A stretch of DNA of 64,000 bases from Actinomadura sp. KC216. Lineage in GTDB: Bacteria; Actinomycetota; Actinomycetes; Streptosporangiales; Streptosporangiaceae. A program made the translations under genes and the position numbers. How positions within the stretch are numbered: the stretch's first letter is position 1; the number at the start of each line of letters is the position of its first letter. The DNA is taken from the NCBI RefSeq assembly GCF_004348535.1, contig NZ_SMJX01000007.1, positions 1 to 64,000 of the forward strand. The letters are read 5' to 3'. Below, piece by piece: positions 36,700 through 45,412 of the stretch. Below the pieces are notes generated by a model that made no database searches, was not told where the DNA came from, and saw nothing but the letters and a program-made list of their open reading frames with translations.

Positions 36700-37779
36700 A
36701 TGGGTTATCCGGGCGATCAAGGCAAGCCCGGCGGCTGGCCCCCTCAGTATCAGCCGCCGCACGCGCCGTACGGACCCGGAGCCGAAGCGCCGCCGTACGG
36801 CCACGACAACGACGAAGCCCCCTTCGCACCGCGCGACGAGGGGCCAGGTGCGATGCCTTACGGCAACGAGTCGTACGGCAGCGAGTCCTTCGGGAACGCG
36901 CCTCCCTCCTTCCCGCCAGACCCGTCCTTCTCTTCAGACCTCCCGCCAGACCAGTCCTTCTCCCCAGACCAGTCCTTCTCCCCAGACCAGTCCTTCTCTC
37001 CGGACCAGACCTTCTCTCCGGACCGGCCCTTCCCGCCGGAACCGCCCGAGCGGCGCCGCGGGATGCCGCTCGTCATCGGCGGCGCGGTGGCCGCCGGGCT
37101 CCTCCTCATCGGCGGCGGTGTCGCGCTGTCGTCGGCGCTGAAGGACGACTCCGAGCCGGCGTCGCCCAAGGCCGCCGAGTCCAAGCGGCCGCAGGCCACG
37201 CCGACCCCGCCGCAGCCCGTCCTCGCGCCGGTGAAGCTGCAGAGCCGCACGACCGACCCGAACCCGCTGACCCTCAAGGAGGTCTTCGGCAACGGGAAGT
37301 TCAAGGTCGGCAAGTACCGGTACATCAGGACGGCCGCGGCCGCGACGAAGAACTGCACCGGGATCGCCGGCGGCGACAAGCTGGACAAGGCCCTCAAGAA
37401 AGGCGGCTGTACCCAGGGCCTGCGGGCCACGTACGCGCTCAGCACCGGCTCGCTCATCGGCACCGTCGGCGTGTTCAACCTCGAGACCCAGGCCGCTGCC
37501 GAGCTGGCCGTCAAGGCCGCCGCCGACAAGGACGCCTTCCTGCTGGCCCTGCCCGGCAAGGGCGTCTCCAAGAACAACGGCAAGGGCGAGGCGCTCGGCA
37601 CCTCCGAGGCGCGCGGCCACTACCTGGTGATGACGTGGGTGCAGCGGCCGGACGGCAAGAAGATCGCGAGTAAGTACCATGCCGCCGTCCGCGTCTTCGG
37701 TACGCAGATGGTGAAGGGCAGCAACCTGGCTCTCGCCCTGCACTACAGAGAAACCGAAGGCAAACCCCTCCAAAAGTGA
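36700..37779 (+). CDS. Membrane-anchored protein with Pro-rich cytoplasmic repeats, paralogue A
   Basis: 359 residues. The N-terminal 117 residues are disordered, rich in Pro, Tyr, Gly and Ser, and include a tandem PDQSFS repeat. One membrane helix follows ([22 protein letters not shown], about 122-143), then a linker and a secreted domain of about 185 residues with two cysteines (KNCTGIAGG and GGCTQGLRATYA). This domain can be matched by eye to that of the next gene (37804-39297): VF..., GKYRYIR, RATYA, TVGVFNLETQAAAELAVKA, ARGHYLVMTWVQRPDGKK. Function unknown. Confidence 0.82.
   Translation: MGYPGDQGKPGGWPPQYQPPHAPYGPGAEAPPYGHDNDEAPFAPRDEGPGAMPYGNESYGSESFGNAPPSFPPDPSFSSDLPPDQSFSPDQSFSPDQSFSPDQTFSPDRPFPPEPPERRRGMPLVIGGAVAAGLLLIGGGVALSSALKDDSEPASPKAAESKRPQATPTPPQPVLAPVKLQSRTTDPNPLTLKEVFGNGKFKVGKYRYIRTAAAATKNCTGIAGGDKLDKALKKGGCTQGLRATYALSTGSLIGTVGVFNLETQAAAELAVKAAADKDAFLLALPGKGVSKNNGKGEALGTSEARGHYLVMTWVQRPDGKKIASKYHAAVRVFGTQMVKGSNLALALHYRETEGKPLQK
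36946..37035 (+). repeat. 18-bp in-frame tandem repeats (PDQSFS units)
   Basis: Five successive units coding PDQSFS, PDQSFS, PDQSFS, PDQTFS and PDRPFP, with near-identical DNA in the first three. The unit keeps the reading frame, so copy number can change without loss of the protein. It lies in the cytoplasmic part next to the membrane helix. Confidence 0.92.
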
Positions 37780-37803
37780 CCTGTTTGAATACCCTCTCTG
37801 CCT

Positions 37804-39297
37804 ATGTCTGGACCTAGAGACACCCGGGAGACCGCCGAGCAGGCGGGGACGTCCGACGTCCCCGCCGGTTCGGTGCCGCCCAGCTTCGGCGACGCGGACG
37901 CCCCCGCCGCGGAGGCGCCGCACCCCTCCCTCAGGCCGCCCGCGTTCGGCCTGGAGGCGCCCTGGTGGGCCGCCGAAGCCGAGGACGCTCCCGAGAAAGC
38001 TCCCGAAGACACCCCGGCCGCCGACGACTCCACGGACGTCTCCGCTGACGACTCCGCCGAGGAACGTCCGGCCGGGTCCGAGACCACCGACGTCCCGCCC
38101 GGGACGCTCGTCGCCGGAGTCGGCGTCCCCAGCGTCGACTCCCGGCGTGCCGTGCCCGCCGAGCCGATCGTGAAGCGTCCGCCCGCCGGCGGCGACACCG
38201 ATCCCGACGGCTTCCCGCCCGTCCGCACGGACGGCGCCGCACCGGAGGAGACCGCTGTGGACGCTCCCGTAGACCAGAAGCCCGCCAAGGCCCAGGAAAC
38301 CCTCACCGCCCCGCCCGAGCCGGATCCCGCGTTCGAGAAGGCCATGCAGGCGGAGAACGCGTCGTCGGCGTCGCTCGCGCCGGTCCTCGTGCCGGACGCG
38401 ATCCTCCCGCCCGGCGTCGAGCCGCCCACCGGCAGCGGACCGTTCCCGCACACCGGCATCGCCGGGGAGGCCGCGGCGACCACCGAGCAGGCCCAGGTGA
38501 TCACGCCGGTCTACCACGCCGAGGGCGGCGCACCGATCGACACTCCGCCCCCGCCCGGAGCCCCCGCGCGGCGCCGCGGAGGCGGCGGCGGCAAGCGCAG
38601 GCCGCTGCTGATCGGCGGGGGCGCGGCCGCGGTCCTCGCCGCCACGGCCGCCCTGTTCGTCGTCGGCGGACCGGGCTCCGGCGACGAGGGGAAGGGCGGC
38701 CAGGCGGTCGAGTCGCCCGCCGCTAAGCAGTCGACACCGGCGGCGACCCCGTCCGGCCCCGCCGTCCCGTCCACGCCCGTGGACATCACCGACGAGAAGA
38801 GCGACACCAAGGACCTGGCGTTCCGCGACGTGTTCCCCACCGAGGTCATCACGCTCGGCGGGCGGACCTTCACCCGCGAGCGCTGGTCCCTGAACCGCGA
38901 GGCGACGTACGCGGCCAGGGGCGCGATGCTCAAGGCGCTGGAGCGCGAGCGCGTCCGCAAGATCGTCCGCGCGACGTACATCGACCGGGCGAGCTCGCTC
39001 GCGGTCACCTCCGGCATCGCGGTGATGCCGACGCGGGAGGCAGCGCTCGCGATCAGCAAGGCCGGGAACCCCGCCAGGTACGAGTGGTTCCGCGGCATGG
39101 GCGGCAAGAACGCCCCGGACCTCGACCGGGCCGGCGGGTACGCCGCCGCGACCGTCCGCGGACGCTACGTCGCCTACGCCTACGTGCAGTGGGCGAACGG
39201 CAAGAAGGCCAAGCCCGGCGACCCGACGATCAAGCAGGTCGCCCAGCTGTTCCTGGACTACGACCTCCGCCCGATCGTCGCCCGCACCGGAGGCTGA
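37804..39297 (+). CDS. Membrane-anchored protein with acidic cytoplasmic region, paralogue B
   Basis: 497 residues. A long acidic, disordered N-terminal part of about 255 residues (many Pro, Ala, Glu, Asp) ends in a basic RRRGGGGGKRR and one membrane helix (PLLIGGGAAAVLAATAALFVVGG). The secreted domain of about 175 residues resembles that of the preceding gene: FRDVFPTEVITLGGRTFTRE, RKIVRATYIDRASSLAVTSGIAV, REAALAISKAGNPARYEWF, GRYVAYAYVQWANGKK. It lacks the cysteine pair of paralogue A. There is no ribosome site; a TACCCT eight bases before the ATG might be a -10 box. Convergent with truA. Confidence 0.83.
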   Translation: MSGPRDTRETAEQAGTSDVPAGSVPPSFGDADAPAAEAPHPSLRPPAFGLEAPWWAAEAEDAPEKAPEDTPAADDSTDVSADDSAEERPAGSETTDVPPGTLVAGVGVPSVDSRRAVPAEPIVKRPPAGGDTDPDGFPPVRTDGAAPEETAVDAPVDQKPAKAQETLTAPPEPDPAFEKAMQAENASSASLAPVLVPDAILPPGVEPPTGSGPFPHTGIAGEAAATTEQAQVITPVYHAEGGAPIDTPPPPGAPARRRGGGGGKRRPLLIGGGAAAVLAATAALFVVGGPGSGDEGKGGQAVESPAAKQSTPAATPSGPAVPSTPVDITDEKSDTKDLAFRDVFPTEVITLGGRTFTRERWSLNREATYAARGAMLKALERERVRKIVRATYIDRASSLAVTSGIAVMPTREAALAISKAGNPARYEWFRGMGGKNAPDLDRAGGYAAATVRGRYVAYAYVQWANGKKAKPGDPTIKQVAQLFLDYDLRPIVARTGG

Positions 39298-39319
39298 CCC
39301 AGGTCCGCTGTGCTGTCCG

Positions 39320-40255
39320 CTAGGACGTTTCCCGCTGGGGCGACGCGTCGGGGCCTTCCGAACCCGCCGCTTCCGCCTCGGCCGCCTGGGCGGCCGCGAC
39401 GGCGTTGAGCGTCCGGACGCGTCGCGTCTCCTGGGCGCGCTTGGCCATGCTGTCGTCCGGGGGGTAGCGGATCTCCTCCAGCGACAGCCCGTGCGCGGGC
39501 GACACGTTCACACCGGAGTCACGGACGCGCGCCGCGAGCACCTCGGCGGGCCATTCCACGTCGCGCCGCCCGTCCCCGACCATCAGCAGCGCGCCGACCA
39601 GCGCGCGGACCATCGAATGGCAGAACGCGTCCGCCTCCACGGTCGCGAGCGCCAGGTGCGGGTCGCGGTCGTCGCGGGTCCACTCGTAGCGCAGCAGCTC
39701 CCGGATGGTCGTCGCGCCCTCCCGCCTTCGGCAGTAGGCGGCAAAGTCCTGCTCGCCGAGCAACCGCCGCGCGGCATCATTCATGCGGGCCAGGTTCAGC
39801 GGGCGCGGGTGCCAGAGCACGTCGTGGCGCCGCAACGGCTCCACCCCGACGGGGTTGTCGCACACCCGGTACACGTAGCGGCGGGACAGAGCGGAGAACC
39901 GCGCATCGAACCCTTCCGGCGCGATCGACACGCGCCACACCCGGACGTCGGGCGGCAGCAGCCCGGCGAGGCGGCGCGGCATCGTCCCGTTGATCGCCGA
40001 GTACGCGGCGACGGGCACCACCAGGTGCGCGACCTGACCCCGGGCGTGGACGCCGGCGTCGGTGCGGCCGGCGACGGTGAGCATGGGCGGCGGGTCAAGG
40101 CGCATCATGCGGGCCAGCGCGTCCTCGATGACCCCCTGGACGGTCCGCTGGTTCGGCTGCCGCGCCCAGCCCGCGAAGTCCGACCCGTCATAGGAGATAT
40201 CGAGCCGGAGTCGTACCAAAGCGGTCATGTCAGTTGAGCTGTCCTTCTGTGTCAC
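39320..40255 (-). CDS. truA: tRNA pseudouridine synthase A (positions 38-40)
   Basis: 311 residues. The catalytic Asp is in [18 protein letters not shown] (about Asp66); [38 protein letters not shown] and [17 protein letters not shown] complete the fold. A C-terminal extension of about 50 residues rich in Ala and Glu goes beyond the family core. The start is GTG 40255; ATG 40228 ([10 protein letters not shown]) is an equal alternative. It follows rplQ, the usual actinobacterial order, but a terminator lies between. Confidence 0.95.
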   Translation of the reverse strand: MTQKDSSTDMTALVRLRLDISYDGSDFAGWARQPNQRTVQGVIEDALARMMRLDPPPMLTVAGRTDAGVHARGQVAHLVVPVAAYSAINGTMPRRLAGLLPPDVRVWRVSIAPEGFDARFSALSRRYVYRVCDNPVGVEPLRRHDVLWHPRPLNLARMNDAARRLLGEQDFAAYCRRREGATTIRELLRYEWTRDDRDPHLALATVEADAFCHSMVRALVGALLMVGDGRRDVEWPAEVLAARVRDSGVNVSPAHGLSLEEIRYPPDDSMAKRAQETRRVRTLNAVAAAQAAEAEAAGSEGPDASPQRETS

Positions 40256-40369
40256 TCCTCGTCCCGTCTCCCGATGAGCCTCGCCGCCCTACGGGTACCG
40301 CCCTGACACGCTCCCCCGCGAATGCTCGCCCCCCAGACATGGCCATGCGATCAAGTCTGGCAAAGAAGA

Positions 40370-40401
40370 GGGCCCGCCGTCCCGTACCGGACGGCGGACC
40401 C
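40370..40401 (-). terminator. Terminator of the rpsM-rplQ operon
   Basis: A 13-bp stem with one mismatch (40370-40382 with 40389-40401) and a six-base loop, GC-rich, followed on the minus strand by TCTTCTTTGCC. It lies 45 bases after the rplQ stop and separates the ribosomal operon from truA. Confidence 0.85.
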
Positions 40402-40446
40402 AAACCATCATGTCGGCCTAGACCATTAATGGATTAGCCAAGCGTC

Positions 40447-41016
40447 TTACTTGGCGTCGCCCTCGTTGTCGTCGGACTCGGCTTCGGCCTTGGTGTCCTC
40501 GACCTTGGTCTCCTCGACCTTGGTCTCCTCCGCCTTGGTCTCCTCCGCCTTGGTCTCCTCCGCCTCGGTCTCGTCCTCGGCGGGTGCCTCGTCCTCGGCC
40601 GCCTTCGCCGGCGCGGCCTTGGTGGCGGGCGCGGCCTTGGTGGTCGTGACGGACGGCATCGGCTCCTGGACCAGCTCGATCACGGCCATCGGCGCGTTGT
40701 CACCCTTGCGGGGGCCGATCTTGGTGATGCGGGTGTAGCCGCCGGGGCGGCCCTCGAAGCGCGGCGCGATCTCGGTGAAGAGCTCGTGCACGACGCCCTT
40801 GTCGCGGATCGTGCGGGCCACCAGGCGACGGTTGTGCAGGTCGCCCTTCTTGGCCTTGGTGATCAGCTTTTCGGCCAGCGGGCGGACCCGGCGGGCCTTG
40901 GCCTCGGTGGTGGTGATGCGGCCGTGCTCGAACAGCGCCGTCGCCAGGTTCGCGAGGATGAGGCGCTGGTGCGCGGGGCTGCCGCCGAGGCGGGCGCCCT
41001 TGGTGGGCTTGGGCAT
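40447..41016 (-). CDS. rplQ: Ribosomal protein L17 with long acidic/lysine tail
   Basis: 189 residues, start ATG 41016 with a GGAAGGAAG site. The L17 core covers about residues 1-118 ([34 protein letters not shown] shortened here in description, ending MAVIELVQE). A 71-residue C-terminal tail, rich in Ala, Glu, Thr and Lys, follows and contains five 5-residue units (AEETK or VEETK). Bacterial L17 is normally near 120 residues; extended tails occur in other actinomycetes. The start and core order leave no doubt about identity. Confidence 0.96.
   Translation of the reverse strand: MPKPTKGARLGGSPAHQRLILANLATALFEHGRITTTEAKARRVRPLAEKLITKAKKGDLHNRRLVARTIRDKGVVHELFTEIAPRFEGRPGGYTRITKIGPRKGDNAPMAVIELVQEPMPSVTTTKAAPATKAAPAKAAEDEAPAEDETEAEETKAEETKAEETKVEETKVEDTKAEAESDDNEGDAK
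40489..40563 (-). repeat. 15-bp tandem repeats in the rplQ tail
   Basis: Five in-frame units coding [20 protein letters not shown] and VEDTK, with almost identical DNA (unit CTTGGTCTCCTCxxC read on the plus strand). Length variation between strains is likely. Confidence 0.93.
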
Positions 41017-41111
41017 GGTGCTTCCTTCCTGCACCGGCCGTGTCAGGTACCGGTGTCAGCTGGTTCCGGTACGGCCGGGGAACACGCCCCCGGCCGTCCG
41101 GAATCGGGTTT

Positions 41112-42125
41112 CTAGTACTGCTCGGTCTCGGCGTAGCTCTGGTCGTCGTCGCTGTAGGTGTCGGCCGCCGCGCTCGGGTCGAACCCGGGCGGGGAGTCCT
41201 TCAGCGACAGGCCCATGTCGTTGAGCTTCTGCTTGACCTCTTCGATCGATTTGGCGCCGAAGTTCCTTATGTCGAGCAGGTCCTGCTCGGAGCGGGCGAC
41301 GAGCTCGCCCACCGAGTGGATGCCCTCGCGCTTCAGGCAGTTGTAGGAGCGGACGGTGAGGTTCAGCTCCTCGATCGGCAGGGCCAGGTCGGCGGCGAGC
41401 GCCGCGTCCGTCGGGGACGGGCCCATGTCGATGCCCTCGGCCTCGACGTTGAGCTCCCGGGCCAGCCCGAACAGCTCGACGAGGGTCTTGCCGGCGGAGG
41501 CGACCGCGTCGCGCGGCAGCATCGCCTGCTTGGTCTCCACGTCCAGGATGAGGCGGTCGAAGTCGGTGCGCTGCTCGACGCGGGTCGCCTCGACCTTGTA
41601 GGTGACCTTCAGCACGGGCGAGTAGATGGAGTCGATCGGGATCCGGCCGATCTCCTGGCCCGGCTGCTTGTTCTGCGCGGCGGAGACGTAGCCGCGGCCG
41701 CGCTCGACCGTCAGCTCCATCTCCAGCTTGGCCTTGTTGTTCAGGGTGGCGATGTGCAGGTCGGGGTTGTGGACCTCGACGCCCGCGGGCGGCGCGATGT
41801 CGGCCGCGGTGACCTCGCCCGGGCCCTGCTTGCGCAGGTACATGACCACGGGCTCGTCGTGCTCGGAGGAGACGACGAGCTCCTTGAGGTTCAGGATGAT
41901 GTCGGTGACGTCCTCCTTCACCCCTGGAACGGTGGAGAACTCGTGGAGGACGCCCTCGATGCGGATGCTGGTGACGGCCGCACCGGGGATCGAGGAGAGC
42001 AGGGTACGACGCAGCGAGTTGCCGATCGTGTAGCCGAAGCCCGGCTCCAGCGGCTCGATGGTGAACCGCGACCGGTACTCGTCGACCTGCTCTTCGGTGA
42101 GAGTGGGACGCTGAGCGATGAGCAT
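41112..42125 (-). CDS. rpoA: DNA-directed RNA polymerase subunit alpha
   Basis: 337 residues. The N-terminal dimerisation domain has [28 protein letters not shown], the assembly motif that contacts beta and beta'. After a flexible linker the C-terminal domain ([39 protein letters not shown]) binds upstream DNA and activators. An AAGAAGG site precedes the ATG. It lies between rpsD and rplQ, the standard order. Confidence 0.98.
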   Translation of the reverse strand: MLIAQRPTLTEEQVDEYRSRFTIEPLEPGFGYTIGNSLRRTLLSSIPGAAVTSIRIEGVLHEFSTVPGVKEDVTDIILNLKELVVSSEHDEPVVMYLRKQGPGEVTAADIAPPAGVEVHNPDLHIATLNNKAKLEMELTVERGRGYVSAAQNKQPGQEIGRIPIDSIYSPVLKVTYKVEATRVEQRTDFDRLILDVETKQAMLPRDAVASAGKTLVELFGLARELNVEAEGIDMGPSPTDAALAADLALPIEELNLTVRSYNCLKREGIHSVGELVARSEQDLLDIRNFGAKSIEEVKQKLNDMGLSLKDSPPGFDPSAAADTYSDDDQSYAETEQY

Positions 42126-42234
42126 GGTGCCTTCTTTCCGCGGTGCCCGCTATTTGACTACCGCGTCTGTGACTGTTCCCCGATTCGCCGGGATCCCACG
42201 AGAAGAACCCGCGGAATCCCGGCGGACGGAGCTC

Positions 42235-42861
42235 TTACTTCGAGTAGTACTCGACGATCAGCTGCTCCTGGATGGGAGCGTCGATCTGCTGGCGGACCGG
42301 CATCGAGTGCACGAAGATCCGCATCTTGTCGCCGTCCACCCCGAGCCAGGCCGGGACGGGACGGTCGCCGACCTCGGCCTTGGCGACCTGGAACGGCGTC
42401 ATCTCCAGCGACTTCGGCTTCACGTCGACGATGTCGGCCTCGGTCACCAGCGCCGACGGGATGTTGACCTTCTTGCCGTTGACCCTGATGTGGCCGTGGC
42501 GGATCAGCTGCCGGGCCATGTCGCGGGACTTGGCGAAGCCCGCGCGGTAGACCACGTTGTCGAGACGGCGCTCCAGGAGGGTGAGCATGTTCTCGCCCGT
42601 CTTGCCCTGCTGGCGGTTCGCCTCGACGTAGTAGTTGTGGAACTGCCGCTCCAGCACGCCGTAGATGCGCCGCGCCTTCTGCTTCTCGCGAAGCTGCAGC
42701 AGGTACTCGGTCTCCTTCGGCCGGCCGCGTCCGTGCTCACCCGGCGGGTAGGGACGGATCTCGATCGGGCACTTGGGGCCCTCGCACTTGCTGCCCTTGA
42801 GGAACAGCTTCATCTTCTCGCGGCGGCAGAGCTTGCAGTCCGCACCGGTGTAACGAGCCAT
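42235..42861 (-). CDS. rpsD: Ribosomal protein S4, zinc-binding (C+) form
   Basis: 208 residues. The N-terminus has two cysteine pairs (CKLC near 9-12 and KCEGPKC near 26-31) that bind zinc, the C+ form. The S4 RNA-binding domain follows (RLDNVVYRAGFAKSRDMARQLIRHGHIRVNGKKV). S4 starts 30S assembly and in many bacteria controls the alpha operon. A GGGGAG site lies upstream of the ATG. Confidence 0.97.
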   Translation of the reverse strand: MARYTGADCKLCRREKMKLFLKGSKCEGPKCPIEIRPYPPGEHGRGRPKETEYLLQLREKQKARRIYGVLERQFHNYYVEANRQQGKTGENMLTLLERRLDNVVYRAGFAKSRDMARQLIRHGHIRVNGKKVNIPSALVTEADIVDVKPKSLEMTPFQVAKAEVGDRPVPAWLGVDGDKMRIFVHSMPVRQQIDAPIQEQLIVEYYSK

Positions 42862-42881
42862 TGTTCTAGATCTCCCCTGCC

Positions 42882-43283
42882 TCAGACCCGGCGACGCTTC
42901 GGCGGGCGGCAGCCGTTGTGCGGAACGGGCGTGACGTCCTGGATCGAGCCCACCTCCAGGCCGGTCGCCTGCAGCGACCGGATGGCGGTCTCGCGGCCCG
43001 AGCCCGGGCCCTTCACGAAGACGTCGACCTTGCGCATCCCGTGCTCCATCGCGCGCCGGGCGGCGGCCTCGGCGGCCTGCTGCGCGGCGAACGGCGTGGA
43101 CTTGCGGGAGCCCTTGAAGCCGACGTGCCCGGACGAGGCCCAGGAGATCACGTTGCCGTTGGGGTCGGTGATCGAGACGATCGTGTTGTTGAACGTGCTC
43201 TTGATGTGGGCGTGCCCGTGAGCGACGTTCTTCTTTTCCTTGCGGCGCACCTTCTTCGCGCCGACACGGCTTTTAGGAGGCAT
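42882..43283 (-). CDS. rpsK: Ribosomal protein S11
   Basis: 133 residues. Core motifs [21 protein letters not shown] and [22 protein letters not shown] and the closing [12 protein letters not shown] are diagnostic. S11 forms part of the platform of the 30S subunit near the mRNA exit. It sits between rpsM and rpsD with short gaps (48 and 20 bases). Confidence 0.97.
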   Translation of the reverse strand: MPPKSRVGAKKVRRKEKKNVAHGHAHIKSTFNNTIVSITDPNGNVISWASSGHVGFKGSRKSTPFAAQQAAEAAARRAMEHGMRKVDVFVKGPGSGRETAIRSLQATGLEVGSIQDVTPVPHNGCRPPKRRRV

Positions 43284-43331
43284 CTGCTCTCTCTACTCTT
43301 GAGGTCATCGATCCGGAGGACCGACTCCGGA

Positions 43332-43712
43332 CTACTTCTTGCCGGCCTTCTTCTTGCCGGCCACGGTCTTCTTCTTGCCCTTGCGGGTGCGCGCGTTGGT
43401 CTGCGTGCGCTGACCGTGCACGGGGAGCCCGCGGCGGTGCCGGATGCCCTGGTAGCACCCGATCTCGATCTTGCGGCGAATGTCCGCCTGGACCTCGCGG
43501 CGAAGATCACCCTCGATCTTGTAGTTCGCCTCGATCCAGTCGCGGAGCTTCACCATCTCGTCGTCGCCGAGCTGGTGCACCCGCAGGTCGCCGCTGATGC
43601 CGGTGCCCGCGAGGGTCTCCAGCGCCCGCGTCCGGCCGATGCCGAAGATGTAGGTGAGAGCGACCTCCAGGCGCTTTTCGCGCGGGAGGTCGACGCCGAG
43701 GAGGCGTGCCAT
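43332..43712 (-). CDS. rpsM: Ribosomal protein S13
   Basis: 126 residues. Motifs [26 protein letters not shown] and [26 protein letters not shown] are typical; the C-terminal Lys-rich tail contacts P-site tRNA. A gap of 220 bases to rpmJ upstream is unusually long for this operon and may hold a promoter for rpsM-rplQ, but I see no clear box there. Confidence 0.97.
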   Translation of the reverse strand: MARLLGVDLPREKRLEVALTYIFGIGRTRALETLAGTGISGDLRVHQLGDDEMVKLRDWIEANYKIEGDLRREVQADIRRKIEIGCYQGIRHRRGLPVHGQRTQTNARTRKGKKKTVAGKKKAGKK

Positions 43713-43932
43713 GTGGGCAGTTCCCTTTCGTTACGCGGAGGTATGGACGCGTCGCTTCCGCGAACACCCTGCCCGGGTGGCGGCCCCGGCCTCCGACGAT
43801 CCGGGGGTGGTCCTCACACGGTGGTGCCGCACGAACCGATCTTTCGACGGGTCGTACGGCGGCCTGTGTGAAGGTTGCGATGCGCTTGCTGTTGTGCGGC
43901 GCCCGGTCGGCACCGGCCCAGGTGGGCCAGTG

Positions 43933-44046
43933 TCAGCCCTGGCGCTGCTTGTGGCGCGGGTCAGAGCAGATGACCATGACCCGGCCGTGCCGCCGGATGA
44001 TGCGGCAGTTCTTGCAGATCTTCTTGACGCTCGGCTTGACCTTCAC
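43933..44046 (-). CDS. rpmJ: Ribosomal protein L36, zinc-binding (C+) form
   Basis: 37 residues, start GTG 44044-44046 with an AGGAG site. The sequence begins [20 protein letters not shown] and ends [15 protein letters not shown], so the zinc ligands Cys11, Cys14, Cys27 and His32 are all present. L36 is the smallest large-subunit protein. It is 66 bases after infA, with no sign of a second copy here. Confidence 0.97.
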   Translation of the reverse strand: MKVKPSVKKICKNCRIIRRHGRVMVICSDPRHKQRQG

Positions 44047-44112
44047 TGGGTCTCCTAGAGATCAGGGTCACCCCCGCGCCGCCACGCACGGGGAAGGCAA
44101 CCCCAGTGGGAT

Positions 44113-44334
44113 TCACTTGTAGCGGTAGACGATCCGACCGCGCGTGAGGTCGTAGGGGCTCAGCTCCACAACGACGCGGTCGTCCGGCAGGATCCGGATG
44201 TAGTGCATCCGCATCTTGCCGCTGATGTGGGCGAGCACCTTGTGCCCGTTGTCGAGCTCCACCCGGAACATGGCGTTCGGGAGGGACTCGATGACGGTGC
44301 CCTCGATCTCGATGGCCCCTTCTTTCTTGGGCAT
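44113..44334 (-). CDS. infA: Translation initiation factor IF-1
   Basis: 73 residues, one S1/OB domain: [25 protein letters not shown], then [23 protein letters not shown]-type strand with DDRV here, and [11 protein letters not shown] at the end. IF-1 binds the A site during initiation. A GGAGGAC site lies just before the ATG. First gene of the operon running to rplQ. Confidence 0.98.
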   Translation of the reverse strand: MPKKEGAIEIEGTVIESLPNAMFRVELDNGHKVLAHISGKMRMHYIRILPDDRVVVELSPYDLTRGRIVYRYK

Positions 44335-44473
44335 GTCCTCCGCGCTTCACTGATCGGCTCATTGGACTCGGCCCGGCTCCCGGAGGAGAATCGGCCGCAA
44401 TCCACAATCCACACCGAGACGCGGGAGGCGTCAGGAAGGGGAATCAGAGCGGCCGGCGACGGACCGACTAGGG

Positions 44474-44503
44474 AGTGTACGTCAACCGGCCGTCCATTGC
44501 GAA
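44474..44503 (-). promoter_or_regulatory. Possible promoter of the infA operon
   Basis: On the minus strand TTCGCA (44498-44503) and TACACT (44474-44479) are 18 bases apart in the interval between infA and the divergent HTH gene. The -35 is weak. A transcript starting near 44467 would have about 130 leader bases. Confidence 0.35.
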
Positions 44504-44601
44504 ATCAGCACAAGACACGGGCGCGGAGACTCCTCCCGACTCAAGCATACATCGCGCCCGCGTTGTACCTTTCAGGAGAGATACGTTCGAGGAGGATCAG
44601 C

Positions 44602-45159
44602 ATGCCGAGCTATGACTTCGCGCTGATCCTGAGCCGTCCCCTCTACGAGGACGAGCTGGACCCGCTGTTCGGCCGCACGCACGGCGCCGTCACCGTGTCG
44701 ATCATCAGCGAGCCCCAGCACGCCGACCGTCCGGGCAACGCGTCCTGCTCCTGGCCCGGCACCACCCTCGCCGCGGCGATCATGGAGGTAGTCGCGCACG
44801 TCGAGGACAGCGCGCCCGGCGTGCACGTCGTCCAGGTCGAGGCCGACCCGCTGCTGACCATCCGCGACATCGCCGAGCGGGTCGGGCGGTCCCTCGACTC
44901 GGTCCGGCACGCGATCACCGGCTCCCGCGGCGCGGCCGGCTTCCCCTCGTCGGAGATGTCGACGGCCGGGCACCGGCTGTGGCGCTGGTCCAAGGTGGCC
45001 GCCTACTACGGGCTGGACGACCCGCAGCTCGTGGAGGCCAAGCCGACCGTCCAGGCGATCAACGGCTGGCTCGCGCTGCGCGACGTCGTCCCCGACGTGG
45101 CGCCCGCCGCCGAGGAGGTCACCTCGGCCCTCTCGCTGGTGATCCCGCACGTCGCGTAG
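44602..45159 (+). CDS. Helix-turn-helix protein of unknown role
   Basis: 185 residues, start ATG 44602 with a GAGGAGG site. The first 90 residues form a domain of unknown type (YDFALILSRPLYEDELDPLF, then TTLAAAIMEVVAHVE). The middle holds a helix-turn-helix, LLTIRDIAERVGRSLDSVRHAITG, followed by GFPSSEMSTAGHRLWRWSKVAAYYGL, an arrangement like MerR- or excisionase-type winged helices where a Trp-rich wing follows. It looks like a DNA-binding regulator. The gene is divergent from infA, and a hairpin at 45175-45198 follows its stop. Confidence 0.75.
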   Translation: MPSYDFALILSRPLYEDELDPLFGRTHGAVTVSIISEPQHADRPGNASCSWPGTTLAAAIMEVVAHVEDSAPGVHVVQVEADPLLTIRDIAERVGRSLDSVRHAITGSRGAAGFPSSEMSTAGHRLWRWSKVAAYYGLDDPQLVEAKPTVQAINGWLALRDVVPDVAPAAEEVTSALSLVIPHVA

Positions 45160-45174
45160 ATCCTGATTTCGCGT

Positions 45175-45198
45175 GGCCTGCCGTGCTTCGCGCAGGCC
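45175..45198 (+). terminator. Possible terminator after the HTH gene
   Basis: A 7-bp stem GGCCTGC/GCAGGCC (45175-45181 with 45192-45198) with a ten-base loop starts 16 bases after the stop and is followed by CTGTTTGC. Weak but correctly placed. The 250-base space up to the next gene shows no other clear element. Confidence 0.5.
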
Positions 45199-45412
45199 CT
45201 GTTTGCGGTCCTGCGTGTACGAACGTCCGGTCCGCCCTTGCCCAGGGTCGAGGCGGGGTGCCGCTGCGTGACGGCACCGGGAATCGGACGGGCGGCCGGC
45301 GGCACCCCCGAGTCGACAGTGCGGGCAGGCGGGGGCGAAGATCGTCCCGGTGCCGTTCCGGGGGGTGCCTGAACCGAAGGTCCGTGATGTGCTTGGGCAA
45401 GGGGGACGATCG

